Of a stretch of DNA of 32,980 nt, positions 1 to 8,891 are shown one piece after another. Under the pieces are notes generated by a model. It did not search any database. It was not told where the DNA came from and saw only the letters and a list, made by a program, of their open reading frames with translations. Within the stretch, counting starts at the first letter, position 1. Each line of letters opens with the position of its first letter. The DNA is from Alphaproteobacteria bacterium (GTDB lineage Bacteria; Pseudomonadota; Alphaproteobacteria; Bin65): contig JAJFFJ010000020.1 of NCBI GenBank assembly GCA_021776685.1, positions 1 to 32,980 of the forward strand, given 5' to 3'. The translations under genes and the position numbers were made by a program.

Positions 1-881
1 GTAGCGTTGCCGGTGACGTTGATGTTGCCCTGGACCTGGGGCGAGGTGCCGGTGAAGTCGAAATGGATATCATCGCCGGCGACCTCCACGGCCACACGGA
101 TGGGGATGTCCACCGTGCCCATGCCGTCACCATCCATCACGTCCTCGAAGGTGTAGCGCCCATCGGGAATTTCGGCGACGCCGGCACGCATGCGGCTGGC
201 GGTGCGCTCGATGATCTGGCCGAAGGCGTCATGGATCGCAGCGGGGCCATAGGTATCGCAGATTTCCTTGAGGCGCTTTTCGCCGAGGCGGCAGGCGGCG
301 ATCTGGGCGAAATAATCACCCCGCCGCTCGGTCGGCACCCGCACATTCAGCAGGATCAGGTCCATCAGGTCCTGTTGCAGCTCGCCGCGGCTGAAAAGCC
401 GAACCACCGGGATGCGCAGGCCTTCCTGATAGATTTCCGTCATGCCACCGGCCATGCTGCCGGGCACGGACCCACCTACATCCGCATGGTGGGCGATGTT
501 GCAGACGAAGCCGACCAGGTCGCCGTCATGGAAGACGGGTGCCGCCAGGTTGATGTCCGGCAGGTGGGTGCCGCCGGCCACGTGGGGGTCGTTGGCGATG
601 AAAATGTCGCCCTCGTGGACGTCGTCGCCGAATTTCTCAAGCAGGGCCGACATCAGCCCGGTCATGGAAGCGAGGTGGATCGGCAGCGAAGCTTCCGCCT
701 GCACCACCAGTTGCCCCCGGATGTCCATGATCGTCGTGGAATGGTCGCGCCGTTCCTTGATGTTGGTGGAATAGGCGCTTTTCATCAGCGCAATGAAGCT
801 CTCGTCCGCCACCGACCGGAAGGCATTGAACATGATCTCGAGTGTGATCGGATCCAGCGCGCCACTCTGTTTAGGACTCAT
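1..881 (-). CDS. hyuB: Hydantoinase B/oxoprolinase family subunit (HyuB-like), 3' end cut by window edge
   Basis: About 293 N-terminal residues are visible; the frame stays open to the left edge, so the C-terminal half is missing. It begins MSPKQSGALDPITLEIM and carries the HyuB signature region IFIANDPHVAGGTHLPDIN near residues 100-115, followed by FVCNIAHHADVGG. HyuB-type proteins pair with HyuA as the ATP-dependent subunits of N-methylhydantoinases, 5-oxoprolinases and acetone/acetophenone-type carboxylases. The ATG overlaps the TGA of hyuA in an ATGA, so the two are translationally coupled. In this catabolic setting a carboxylase or a cyclic-amide hydrolase are both possible; the sequence does not choose between them. 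Family assignment is firm, substrate unknown. Confidence 0.9.
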   Translation of the reverse strand, partial: MSPKQSGALDPITLEIMFNAFRSVADESFIALMKSAYSTNIKERRDHSTTIMDIRGQLVVQAEASLPIHLASMTGLMSALLEKFGDDVHEGDIFIANDPHVAGGTHLPDINLAAPVFHDGDLVGFVCNIAHHADVGGSVPGSMAGGMTEIYQEGLRIPVVRLFSRGELQQDLMDLILLNVRVPTERRGDYFAQIAACRLGEKRLKEICDTYGPAAIHDAFGQIIERTASRMRAGVAEIPDGRYTFEDVMDGDGMGTVDIPIRVAVEVAGDDIHFDFTGTSPQVQGNINVTGNA

Positions 882-2935
882 TGGCCGGTTCCTCCCACGG
901 TGACGATCAGGTTCCCGGCGTCATCCACGCGCACACGGTCGCCGGGGAAAATGACGGTTGTCGAGTCGAACTGTTCGACGATGGCTGGGCCGTCAAATGC
1001 GAAGCCCGGCGCGAAATCTGCACGGTCATAGACCGGCGTGTCCTGGGGGCCGGTGTCTTCGAACCAGACCGGACGGAGGTCCCTGGGGACGGCGGTCCCT
1101 GAGGGCATTTCCTTTGCAGCGTCTGCGCGGGCCAGTTTGCCCGTGGCCTTGACCCGCAGGTTCACCACCTCAATCGGATCATGGGGATTGTGGAAGCCGT
1201 AATAGCGCGTGTGTACATCGAAGAATTGCGCGCGGATCGCCTCGCTGTCCGGCAGGTCGGGCAGATTACCTGGCTCTGTGCCGGTAAATTCTACGGGCAG
1301 TTCGAAATTCTGGCCCACATAGCGAGCGTCGAGCGTGATATCGAGGCGGCGGTCCGCCGGGTCCACCTTTTCTGTGTCGAACCATGCGGTGGCGTCGGCG
1401 GCAAGCTGTGTCAGGGTCGCGCGCAGCCCCGCTTCCGTCTCTGGCGCGACCGGGTGGCGGCCACTGCGGACGAAATCTTCCTTGAGGTCGGAGACGATCA
1501 GGCCCTGGGCACAAAGAATGCCGGGCGCCAGCGGCACGATAATTTCGGTCATGCCGAGGGTGCGGGCCACGTCGACCGCATGCAGCGGCCCGGCGCCGCC
1601 AAAGGGCATAAGTGTATAGTCCCTTGGGTCGTGGCCGCGTTCGACAGAAATGGTGCGTACCGCCCGGACCATGTTCGACACCGCGATGCCGAGCACGCCA
1701 AGGGCGGTCTGTTCGACGCCAAATTCCAACCGTTCGGCAACCGTCGTCAAGGCTGACCGCGCCGCATCCACATCCAGCGCCATGCGCCCGCCGACAAGTC
1801 CACCGGGGGAGAGACGCCCGAGCACCAGGTTGGCGTCGGTGACTGTGGCTTCCGTGCCGCCGTGTCCGTAACAGGCCGGCCCCGGGTCTGCGCCGGCGCT
1901 TATGGGCCCCACCTTCATCAGCCCGTCCCGGTCGAACCAGGCGATTGAGCCGCCGCCCGCCCCTACCGTGTGAATGTCGACCATGGGCAGGCGGACGGGA
2001 AATCCCGAGACATCCCGGTCGAAACTGATGCCCGGGTCGCCGTCACGAATCAGCGCCACGTCCGCACTGGTGCCGCCCATATCCAGGGTGACCACGTTGG
2101 GCCGGTCGGAGCGCAGGCCCTCATGCACCGCGCCCACGGCCCCGGCGGCGGGACCGGAGAGCGCCGTGCGGATGGGGAAGTGCTTCGCCCGCGCGACCGA
2201 CATAAGACCGCCGCTGGACTGATAGATGCGGATTGGCGCGCCGGGCGCAATCTCCGCCATCTGATCTTCCAGGTATGTGAAATAGCGTGCGAGTACCGGC
2301 TGCAGATAGGCGTTCAGGACGGTGGTGGAAAATCGCTCATACTCGCGGAACTCCGGCTGCACCTCTGCCGAGAGCGAGACGTGCATATCGCTGTTGAGGC
2401 GTGTCAGGGCCGCGCCAATGCGCTGCTCATGGTCGGGATTGAGGAAGGCGAACAACAGACCCACCGCACAGGCCTCCGCGCCCGAGTCCGCAACCGCGCG
2501 CACGGCGGCATCGATGGCCTCGTCGGTCAGTTCCCGGTGGACGCTGCCATCGGCGTCAATCCGCTCTGCGATTTCGATCCTGCGTTCCCGCGGCACAAGC
2601 GGCGGCGGTTGATCGATCTGCAGCGAATACATGTGGGGTCGGGTCTGCCGGCCGATTTCCAGCAGGTCGCGAAAGCCCTCTGTGGTGATCAGGGCGACAT
2701 TGCCGCCTTTCCGCTGGATCAGCGCATTGGTCGCCACGGTCGTACCATGGCAAAGCCGGCTCAGGTCCTTCGGATCAAGGCCGATTTCCGCCGCCATTTC
2801 CTGCAGACCATGAACAATCGCCTCGCCAGGGTTCCCCGGTGTGGACGGTCGTTTGAAATAGTGCGCGCCCGCGTCGGAGACCGCGTAGAAGTCCGTGAAC
2901 GTGCCGCCCACGTCGATGCCAACCAGCCAAGACAC
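878..2935 (-). CDS. hyuA: Hydantoinase/oxoprolinase A subunit (HyuA-like ATPase)
   Basis: This 685-residue protein has the HyuA layout: N-terminal phosphate-binding GIDVGGTFTDFY at about residues 5-16, the Hydant_A core with TLDMGGTSADVALIRDG, then VGAGGGSIAWFD and ISAGADPGPACYG, and a C-terminal beta-rich end. The family phosphorylates a carbonyl or amide substrate with ATP for hydrolysis or carboxylation. I prefer the GTG at 2935 (VSWLVGIDVGG), because AAGGAG lies 8 bases upstream; a GTG 11 codons earlier lacks such a site and lies inside a palindrome at 2963-2977. It is the first gene of hyuA-hyuB and diverges from the oxidoreductase at 3031. The substrate cannot be predicted. Confidence 0.92.
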   Translation of the reverse strand: MSWLVGIDVGGTFTDFYAVSDAGAHYFKRPSTPGNPGEAIVHGLQEMAAEIGLDPKDLSRLCHGTTVATNALIQRKGGNVALITTEGFRDLLEIGRQTRPHMYSLQIDQPPPLVPRERRIEIAERIDADGSVHRELTDEAIDAAVRAVADSGAEACAVGLLFAFLNPDHEQRIGAALTRLNSDMHVSLSAEVQPEFREYERFSTTVLNAYLQPVLARYFTYLEDQMAEIAPGAPIRIYQSSGGLMSVARAKHFPIRTALSGPAAGAVGAVHEGLRSDRPNVVTLDMGGTSADVALIRDGDPGISFDRDVSGFPVRLPMVDIHTVGAGGGSIAWFDRDGLMKVGPISAGADPGPACYGHGGTEATVTDANLVLGRLSPGGLVGGRMALDVDAARSALTTVAERLEFGVEQTALGVLGIAVSNMVRAVRTISVERGHDPRDYTLMPFGGAGPLHAVDVARTLGMTEIIVPLAPGILCAQGLIVSDLKEDFVRSGRHPVAPETEAGLRATLTQLAADATAWFDTEKVDPADRRLDITLDARYVGQNFELPVEFTGTEPGNLPDLPDSEAIRAQFFDVHTRYYGFHNPHDPIEVVNLRVKATGKLARADAAKEMPSGTAVPRDLRPVWFEDTGPQDTPVYDRADFAPGFAFDGPAIVEQFDSTTVIFPGDRVRVDDAGNLIVTVGGTGQ

Positions 2936-2962
2936 CCGGCAAACTCCTTGCTTGGTAATTTT

Positions 2963-2977
2963 ATACACTTTGTATAT
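2963..2977. promoter_or_regulatory. Palindrome between hyuA and the divergent oxidoreductase (candidate operator)
   Basis: A 15-base site has perfect 6-base arms TATACA and TGTATA around a CTT spacer. It sits 28 bases upstream of the hyuA GTG and 53 bases upstream of the ATG at 3031, within an AT-rich stretch in otherwise GC-rich DNA. Position and symmetry fit a dimeric repressor (GntR- or TetR-type size). No regulator gene adjoins it. I could not define convincing -35/-10 boxes. Confidence 0.5.
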
Positions 2978-3030
2978 TAATACGGATGCCGCGGCAATGC
3001 GGTGTTTTGAGACGATCTGGAGGCAGCGCC

Positions 3031-4035
3031 ATGCGGGCGGTTTTGGTGAAAGAATTTGGGCCGATTGGCTCTCATCAGGTGGAAGAAGTGCCTGATCCCG
3101 AGATCGGGCCGGGCGAGGTTCTGATCGAGAATCACGCCATCGGACTGAATTTTCCCGACGCGCTAATGCTGCAGGGCAAATACCAGAAAAAGCCGGACCG
3201 GCCCTTCGTGCCTGGCCGGGACCTTTCAGGCGTCGTCCGCGCGGTCGGTGCGAATGTCACCCGCTGCAAGCCCGGCGACAGGGTCGTGGCGCAGGTCTTC
3301 AAGGGTGCGTTCGGCGAACTGGTCCCGGCGCCCCAAGAGCGCTGCTTCGTCATGCCGGAAGACATGCCCTTCGAGGAAGCAGCCGGCATGATCACCGTCT
3401 TCAACACGGCCTGGGTGGCGGTGGAGATGCGCGGCCGGGTGCAGGCTGGCGATACGGTGATGATTACCGGCGCGGCCGGTGGCGTCGGCCTGGCGGCGGT
3501 GCAGCGGTGCAAGGCCCGCGGCGCGACGGTGTTGGCCGCAGTTTCATCCCCGGAGAAAGGCGAACTGGCCCGGCAAAATGGTGCGGACCATGTGATCGAC
3601 ACCAATGCGGATGACCTGGATGGGCTCAAGCGCCATCTGCAGGCCCAGGTGGAGGCGGCAACCGGCGTCGCGGAAGGCCGCGCCTGCAATGTGGTGATCG
3701 ACACCGTGGGGGCCGACCTGTTCGAAGCCGGCCTGCGGGTCCTCGCCTTTGGCGGCAGCCTGGTGATCGTCGGCTTTTCCGGCGGCTCAATCCCGGCCGC
3801 CAAGGCGAATTACCTGCTCTACAACAATCTGGGTGTGATGGGCGCGCCGCTGGATATCCAGTTCGAGCACATGTATCCGGAGATGGAGCGCGGCGTGAAT
3901 GACATGTTCCGCCTATGGACCGAAGGCAAGGCGCGGGCAAATATCAACGCCCGCTTCCCACTGGAAGACTTCGCACAAGCCTTCGATATGATCACCGGAC
4001 GCAAGGTGATGGGCAAGGTGGTGCTGACCGTCTGA
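3031..4035 (+). CDS. Zinc-independent MDR oxidoreductase (NADPH:quinone reductase family)
   Basis: This 334-residue medium-chain dehydrogenase/reductase has an N-terminal GroES-like half (PGRDLSGVVRAVG near residues 61-73) and a Rossmann half with the nucleotide-binding AAGGVG at residues 148-153. The structural and catalytic zinc ligands of true alcohol dehydrogenases are absent, which is typical of quinone oxidoreductase and enoyl reductase members. The start at 3031 is chosen because GGAGG ends 7 bases upstream; the reading frame is open further upstream without a ribosome site. Likely role: NADPH-dependent reduction of a quinone or an activated double bond. It diverges from hyuAB, so the two may be co-controlled through the palindrome at 2963-2977. 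Confidence 0.88.
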   Translation: MRAVLVKEFGPIGSHQVEEVPDPEIGPGEVLIENHAIGLNFPDALMLQGKYQKKPDRPFVPGRDLSGVVRAVGANVTRCKPGDRVVAQVFKGAFGELVPAPQERCFVMPEDMPFEEAAGMITVFNTAWVAVEMRGRVQAGDTVMITGAAGGVGLAAVQRCKARGATVLAAVSSPEKGELARQNGADHVIDTNADDLDGLKRHLQAQVEAATGVAEGRACNVVIDTVGADLFEAGLRVLAFGGSLVIVGFSGGSIPAAKANYLLYNNLGVMGAPLDIQFEHMYPEMERGVNDMFRLWTEGKARANINARFPLEDFAQAFDMITGRKVMGKVVLTV

Positions 4036-4064
4036 CCTGGCCCAAACGCGAAGCGGCCCCAGGT
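4035..4064. terminator. Possible bidirectional terminator between convergent genes
   Basis: ACCTGG at 4035-4040 pairs with CCAGGT at 4059-4064, with two further inner CC/GG pairs and a bulge, followed by TTTGT. It lies exactly between the ends of two convergent genes. The T-run is short, so this is tentative. Confidence 0.38.
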
Positions 4065-4087
4065 TTGTCAGCGCGGGTCGCCGCGGG

Positions 4088-4339
4088 TTAGCGTGGGTCG
4101 AGGATCGTGATCTGTTTGCCGCGAAGTACCTTGATGCCCATTTCCGGCGCCCGGTTTTGCAGGTCTTCCGGCATCAGCGCCGTGCAACGATTGCCGCGCA
4201 GCAGGATGATGGCTTCTAGAGGCAGTTTTTTCGCTTCGGTCTTCCCGCAGTCTATGGACCGGTAGATGATCGCGGCGAAAGCCGGTGCGCAAAGGGCGAT
4301 ACCGGCAGTCATCAACGTCAGGGTGGCCAACAAACGCAT
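4088..4339 (-). CDS. Small exported protein of unknown function
   Basis: An 83-residue protein with a clear Sec signal peptide: MRLLATLTLMTAGIALCAPAFA, with predicted cleavage after AFA near residue 22. The mature part is about 60 residues with two cysteines (SIDCGK and GNRCTAL), which could form a disulfide in the periplasm. The ATG at 4339 is preferred over a TTG five codons earlier because GGGAG lies 8 bases upstream. It is a single gene convergent with the upstream oxidoreductase. I do not recognise the family. Confidence 0.72.
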   Translation of the reverse strand: MRLLATLTLMTAGIALCAPAFAAIIYRSIDCGKTEAKKLPLEAIILLRGNRCTALMPEDLQNRAPEMGIKVLRGKQITILDPR

Positions 4340-4452
4340 TTTTTGCTCTCCCAAGTTCTGCGCAGACGCTAGGCGCGCCCGGCGGGAACAGCAATGCAGG
4401 ACGCTGGGGCCAATCTCGAATTACCGGAATATCGGGGATAGACCGGATCGGC

Positions 4453-5988
4453 CTATCCGCTGAAGTCGTCGCGAAGCCGGTTTTTCAGAATCTTGCCCAT
4501 GGCGCTCTTGGGCATCTCATCCACAAATGACACCCGTCGCGGCACCTTGTAGCCGCCGATCAGTTCCCGGCAGTGGGCAATGACCGTCTCGGCATCCAGG
4601 CTGGCGCCCGGCGTGACCACGATGACGGCAGTGACCGTTTCGCCCATGCGCTCGTCCGGCGTACCGATCACCGCGCATTCGTGGATATGCGGGTGCTGGT
4701 AGAGAGCAGCCTCCACCTCGGACGAGTAGACATTCTCGCCGCCGGTGATGATCAGGTCTTTCTTGCGGTCGACCAGGTAGACATAGCCGCGGTCATCGAT
4801 GCGTCCCACGTCACCAGTGTGGAGCCACCCGTCCCGCAGCGCGGCTGCGGTTTCTTCCGGCAGGTTCAGATAGCCGGGGGTAATGTTCGGGCCGCGGGCC
4901 AGGATTTCGCCGACACCATCGGGCGGCAACTCCGCGCCGCTTCTGTCCACTACCTTCAGCTGAACCAGCCCATTGGGTTTGCCGACGGAGGCCAGCACCG
5001 GGTCATCCGCGGCCAGGGCATCGGCAAACTCATCCGGGTTGAAGACCGTCAGGTCCGGCGCGGTCTCGGTGAGGCCATAGCTGTTGGCGAGCTGGCTGTG
5101 GGGGAAAGCATCCGCGGTGCGGCGCAACCAGGCCGGATCCATCGGCGATGCGCCAAAGCCCAGAATGCGCAGGCTGGAGGTGTCCGCATTCTCAATGGCG
5201 GGGTCGGTGACTGTCATCATCAGCATGGTGGGTACAGTGACGGTGACGGTCACCCTGGAGTCGCGGACGATATCGAGAAATCCCTGGGGGCTGAAGGCGG
5301 GCAGATAGGCGTGGGCCGCCCCGAGCATGAACCAGCCGGTCGCCAGTAAATCTGCCGAATGAAACATGGGCGCCACATGCAGATAGGTATCGTCCGCCCG
5401 CCCGCGGTAGGCCATGGCGAAGGCGGTGGCGCAGGACAGGATATTGGTATGGGTCAGGCGGACGCCCTTGCTGCGCCCGGTGGTGCCGCCGGTGTAGAGA
5501 ATCAGTGCATCGTCGTCCGGGCTCGCCGCGGTCATGTCTCCCGCCGACGCCGTGTCGAACAGACGGTCATAGGCGGGCACATCATCCGGGCCATCGCTGT
5601 CCAGGCAGACGAGCTTCTGTCGCCAGGCCGCCAGCTCCGGCGCTTCGAAGACAGGGATGAAGTCTGCTTCAACGAACACAGCCTCGATGGCCGAATCTGT
5701 CAGGATGTGGGCGATCTCGCCGGGGGCGAGGCGCCAGTTGATCGGCACACCGACCAGGCCGGCACGAAACCCGGCCCATTTCACCTCGTCGAAGCGGGCG
5801 GTGTTGCGGCTGTAAATGCCAATGCGTGCGCCCGGCGCCAGATCCAGTCCGGCGAGCATACCGGCGGCCACTGCCACGCGCTCGCTCACCTCTGCCCAGG
5901 TCGTTACCGATGCGCCGTTGCGTACCGCTGGCCGGTCGCCGAAATGGCGCCCGATCCGGGTCATTTGCTCGGCAAGCGTCAGCATCAT
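4453..5988 (-). CDS. Acyl-CoA/aryl-CoA ligase (AMP-forming)
   Basis: This 511-residue protein belongs to the class I adenylate-forming superfamily. The ATP P-loop-like motif LYTGGTTGRSKGV is near residues 165-177, followed by NSYGLTETAP, the core TGDVGRIDDRGYVYLVDRKK with its hinge, the GGENVYSSEVE motif, and the C-terminal catalytic lysine in SAMGKILKNRLR. It activates a carboxylic acid via an acyl-AMP to its CoA thioester. Its ATG overlaps the TGA of the upstream FAD monooxygenase (ATGA), so hydroxylation and CoA activation are probably coupled steps. The specificity pocket cannot be read with confidence; medium/long-chain or aromatic acids are both possible. Confidence 0.92.
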   Translation of the reverse strand: MMLTLAEQMTRIGRHFGDRPAVRNGASVTTWAEVSERVAVAAGMLAGLDLAPGARIGIYSRNTARFDEVKWAGFRAGLVGVPINWRLAPGEIAHILTDSAIEAVFVEADFIPVFEAPELAAWRQKLVCLDSDGPDDVPAYDRLFDTASAGDMTAASPDDDALILYTGGTTGRSKGVRLTHTNILSCATAFAMAYRGRADDTYLHVAPMFHSADLLATGWFMLGAAHAYLPAFSPQGFLDIVRDSRVTVTVTVPTMLMMTVTDPAIENADTSSLRILGFGASPMDPAWLRRTADAFPHSQLANSYGLTETAPDLTVFNPDEFADALAADDPVLASVGKPNGLVQLKVVDRSGAELPPDGVGEILARGPNITPGYLNLPEETAAALRDGWLHTGDVGRIDDRGYVYLVDRKKDLIITGGENVYSSEVEAALYQHPHIHECAVIGTPDERMGETVTAVIVVTPGASLDAETVIAHCRELIGGYKVPRRVSFVDEMPKSAMGKILKNRLRDDFSG

Positions 5989-7229
5989 GGGGCATCTCCC
6001 GGGCGTGTGGCGAAGACGGCGGCGTCCGGATCATGTAGCAGATGGGGCGCGCCGTAGTCGCGCATGATTGTCTTTTCGTCCGGGGGGACATGACCCGGTT
6101 CCGGCAACACATATCCACCCAGATAGCGGGCGTGATCCACCAATCCGTTGCCGAGCGTGCGTTGACGTGCGTCATAGGCGGAGAGCGCCGCTGCAACATC
6201 GCCAGTATCGGACAGGACATCCACCAACGTTGCGGCGTCCATCGCTGCCTTGGTGATACCGCCCGCAACATGGGGACGGGCGACAAAGGCGGCGTCGCCC
6301 AGAAGCGCGATCCGGCCATGATTCAGGCGTGGGGAGGCCAGATCCGAGATCGCCTGCAACATCGGCTGCTGGGACCGCGCCACCACCGCGGCCGTCCCGG
6401 GCGAAAACATTTGAGCCGCCCGGTCGCGCAGGTCCTGGATCAGCGCCGGCCGGATCAGGGGCGGCGGGATGGATACGCCATGATTTTGACCCCGCTCATC
6501 CGTGAAGAGATCCGCAAAGGCGTCGCCGGCCGCGGGGCAATACCAGATGAAATAGTAGCGGCCACCGGGCCCGGCTTCTGCGGTTAGCGCCGGCACCGGC
6601 ATGGTCAGCATCATCTCGCCGCCCGCGGCCTGCCGGTCGAAGGAAAAGACGATATGGCCATCGATCTCCCGGCGCGCCGTATCCGGCAGGTCGGCGGCAT
6701 CGACCACCCCGCGCCAGGCCACATAGCCTGCCTGCCGGGGGGACACGTCGGGCAGCAGGTAGGCTCGGACCGTGGAGAGACTGCCGTCTGCGGCCACCAG
6801 CAGGTCGCCCTTTTCACGGCTGCCATCTTCGAAGATTGCGGTGACGCCATCGGCGTCCTGTTCAACATGTGCGAGCACGCGGCCTGATTGATAATCCCGG
6901 TCCGGAAAGCCGGTCCGCAAGGCCTGATAGATCCGCACCCAGGCGCTGGCGCCCATGGCGCGCGGATACTCGAAGAGTGTCTCGCCCGACCGGTCGCGCC
7001 AGACAAAGGAGTCCACGGCCAGCCCGATGGTTGCATCAATCTCTGCGCCGGCGGCAGCCAGCGCATCCAGCAGTTCACGGGTGATGCCCACGCCGGCGCC
7101 GCGCCCGGCGAGATCGCCCGCGGACCGTTCATAGACCACCGCATCCCACCCGGCGCGATGCAGCATGCGGGCGGCAAACAGCCCGCCCACCGATCCACCA
7201 ATCACAAGGGCTCTGGGACGATCACTCAT
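5985..7229 (-). CDS. FAD-dependent aromatic hydroxylase-type monooxygenase
   Basis: This 414-residue single-component flavoprotein has the N-terminal dinucleotide fold VIGGSVGGLFAARML (residues 9-23) with the ribose-binding acid in VVYERS, the central DG motif LVAADGSLSTVR, and the C-terminal FAD motif LLGDAAFVARPHVAGG. The layout is that of p-hydroxybenzoate hydroxylase-like enzymes; the N-terminus with ERSAGDLAGRGAGVGI reminds me of the 2,6-dihydroxypyridine 3-hydroxylase branch, which is recollection rather than a search. It should hydroxylate an activated ring using NAD(P)H and oxygen. It leads a two-gene operon with the CoA ligase and diverges from the carboxyltransferase at 7352. No clear ribosome site precedes the ATG. 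Confidence 0.87.
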   Translation of the reverse strand: MSDRPRALVIGGSVGGLFAARMLHRAGWDAVVYERSAGDLAGRGAGVGITRELLDALAAAGAEIDATIGLAVDSFVWRDRSGETLFEYPRAMGASAWVRIYQALRTGFPDRDYQSGRVLAHVEQDADGVTAIFEDGSREKGDLLVAADGSLSTVRAYLLPDVSPRQAGYVAWRGVVDAADLPDTARREIDGHIVFSFDRQAAGGEMMLTMPVPALTAEAGPGGRYYFIWYCPAAGDAFADLFTDERGQNHGVSIPPPLIRPALIQDLRDRAAQMFSPGTAAVVARSQQPMLQAISDLASPRLNHGRIALLGDAAFVARPHVAGGITKAAMDAATLVDVLSDTGDVAAALSAYDARQRTLGNGLVDHARYLGGYVLPEPGHVPPDEKTIMRDYGAPHLLHDPDAAVFATRPGDAP

Positions 7230-7351
7230 GGCTGAACACTAACAGGTTGGCGGCGGCGCGAAAGCTTGTCCCCCACGGCCAGCGGGGATTTGGCAGGCTG
7301 GCGCTGGCAGTGTAGATACAGGCGGGAATTTCGCAGGAGAAGAAACCGGGC

Positions 7352-8881
7352 ATGAGCTGGGAACAGGACGCAAAAGAAATCGCTGAGAAACGCGCCATGG
7401 CGCGGGAGCTGGGCGGCGCGGAGTCGGTCGAACGGCATCACGCCAAGGGCCGCCTGACGGTGCGCGAACGCATCGACGGCGTACTCGACCCGGAGAGCTT
7501 CCGCGAAATCGGCGCTGGCGCGGGCGGGGCGGAACGTGACGAGGATGGCACTCTTACCGGCTTCAGCCCGGCCAACTTTGTGCTTGGTTTCGGCAAGATC
7601 GGTGGCCGGCTGTGTATCGTGGGCGGCGAGGATTTTACGCTGAAGGGAGGCTCCCCCAATGAAGCTGGCCTGCGCAAGAGCGTCTATACCGAGGAACTGG
7701 CCTGCCAGTACAAGGTGCCGCTGATCCGCGTTCACGAAGGCGGAGGCGGTAGCGTCGCCGGGGCGGGGCCGAAATCCAAAACAGTGGGCAACCCGGTCTT
7801 TACGCCGCCACGCTTTCAGTCGGTGGCGCGGGCCCTGAAGACCGTGCCTGTGGCCTCCGCTGCGCTGGGGCCGGTTGCGGGCCTGCCGGCGTCCCGGCTG
7901 GTGGGGTCCCATTTCAGCGTCATGACCCGGGAGTCCCAGGTGATGGTTGCAGGCCCGGCGGTGGTGGCCCGCGCGCTCAGCCGTGAGGTCACCAAGGAAG
8001 AACTCGGCGGGCCTGACATTCACGCCAAGAATGGCGTTGTCGACAATCTGGTGGAGGATGAGGCCGAGGCATTCGCGGAAATCCGCCGTTTCCTCAGCTA
8101 CCTGCCCCAGAATATTCACGAACTGCCGCCCACGGCCGGCCCGGCGGATGACCGCGACCGCCAGGCAGAGGAGCTCCTGACCATCATCCCGGAGGACCGG
8201 CGCAAGGTCTATGACATGCGCCAGCTAATGGGCCATGTGCTGGACCCGGGCAGCTTTTTCGAGATGGGCCGCAAGTTTGGGCCAGGGCTGATCACCGGCC
8301 TCGCCCGACTGAACGGCCTGCCCGTGGGCGTTTTCTCCAACGACTGTTTCCACTACGCCGGGTCGATGACCGCGGCCGCGGCGCAGAAGGTGACCAAGCT
8401 GATCCGCCTGTGTGAGCAGTTTCACCTGCCCATTGTCACCTTTGTTGACGAGCCTGGATTCATGATCGGCCAGGACGCGGAGAAGGCCGCGACCATCAGA
8501 TACGGCACCGAGGCGGTGCTGGTGGCGTCCGACTGCACGGTGCCTTGGGCGACGGTTCTGGTGAAAAAGAATTTCGGCGTTGCTTCTGCGGCCCACTATG
8601 GCCCGGGCGCCTATGTGCTGGTGTGGCCGTCGGCAGAAATGGGCGCCGTGCCAGCGGAAGGCGGGGTCGCCGTCGCCTTTGGCCGGGAGATCGCCGCCGC
8701 CGCTGACCCGGACGCCCGTCGCCGTGAGTTGGAAGAGGCGATGTTTGCCCAGCAGGGACCGGTGGCCCGCGCGGAATCATTCGCCATGCATGAACTGATC
8801 GACCCGCGCGAAACCCGCCCGGCGCTCTGCGACTGGTCTGAGCGGGTGCAACCGCTTCTCTCCCAACATCTGCCGAGTTGA
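7352..8881 (+). CDS. Acyl-CoA carboxylase carboxyltransferase subunit (PccB/MmdA type)
   Basis: This 509-residue protein has the two crotonase-like carboxyltransferase halves of propionyl-, methylcrotonyl- and acetyl-CoA carboxylases: GRLTVRERIDGVLDPESF near residue 30, the glycine-rich VHEGGGGSVAGAG, and in the second half FVDEPGFMIG followed by an AAHYGPGAYV region. It transfers carboxyl between biotin and an acyl-CoA. An AGGAG site precedes the ATG. The next gene, 10 bases downstream, is a free biotin carrier. No biotin carboxylase is in the window, so the enzyme either borrows one or works as a decarboxylase/transcarboxylase. Confidence 0.92.
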   Translation: MSWEQDAKEIAEKRAMARELGGAESVERHHAKGRLTVRERIDGVLDPESFREIGAGAGGAERDEDGTLTGFSPANFVLGFGKIGGRLCIVGGEDFTLKGGSPNEAGLRKSVYTEELACQYKVPLIRVHEGGGGSVAGAGPKSKTVGNPVFTPPRFQSVARALKTVPVASAALGPVAGLPASRLVGSHFSVMTRESQVMVAGPAVVARALSREVTKEELGGPDIHAKNGVVDNLVEDEAEAFAEIRRFLSYLPQNIHELPPTAGPADDRDRQAEELLTIIPEDRRKVYDMRQLMGHVLDPGSFFEMGRKFGPGLITGLARLNGLPVGVFSNDCFHYAGSMTAAAAQKVTKLIRLCEQFHLPIVTFVDEPGFMIGQDAEKAATIRYGTEAVLVASDCTVPWATVLVKKNFGVASAAHYGPGAYVLVWPSAEMGAVPAEGGVAVAFGREIAAAADPDARRRELEEAMFAQQGPVARAESFAMHELIDPRETRPALCDWSERVQPLLSQHLPS

Positions 8882-8891
8882 AGGATTTCTC

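Noticed and set aside
63-1031. Long plus-strand open frame of 322 codons
   Set aside because: It lies antisense to hyuB and hyuA, has low-complexity His/Gly/Ala-rich composition typical of shadow frames in GC-rich DNA, and shows no domain.
7278-7308. GCCAGCG/CGCTGGC inverted repeat in the 7.23-7.35 kb divergent gap
   Set aside because: Seven GC-rich base pairs with a 17-base spacer are expected by chance in this composition; too weak to call an operator.
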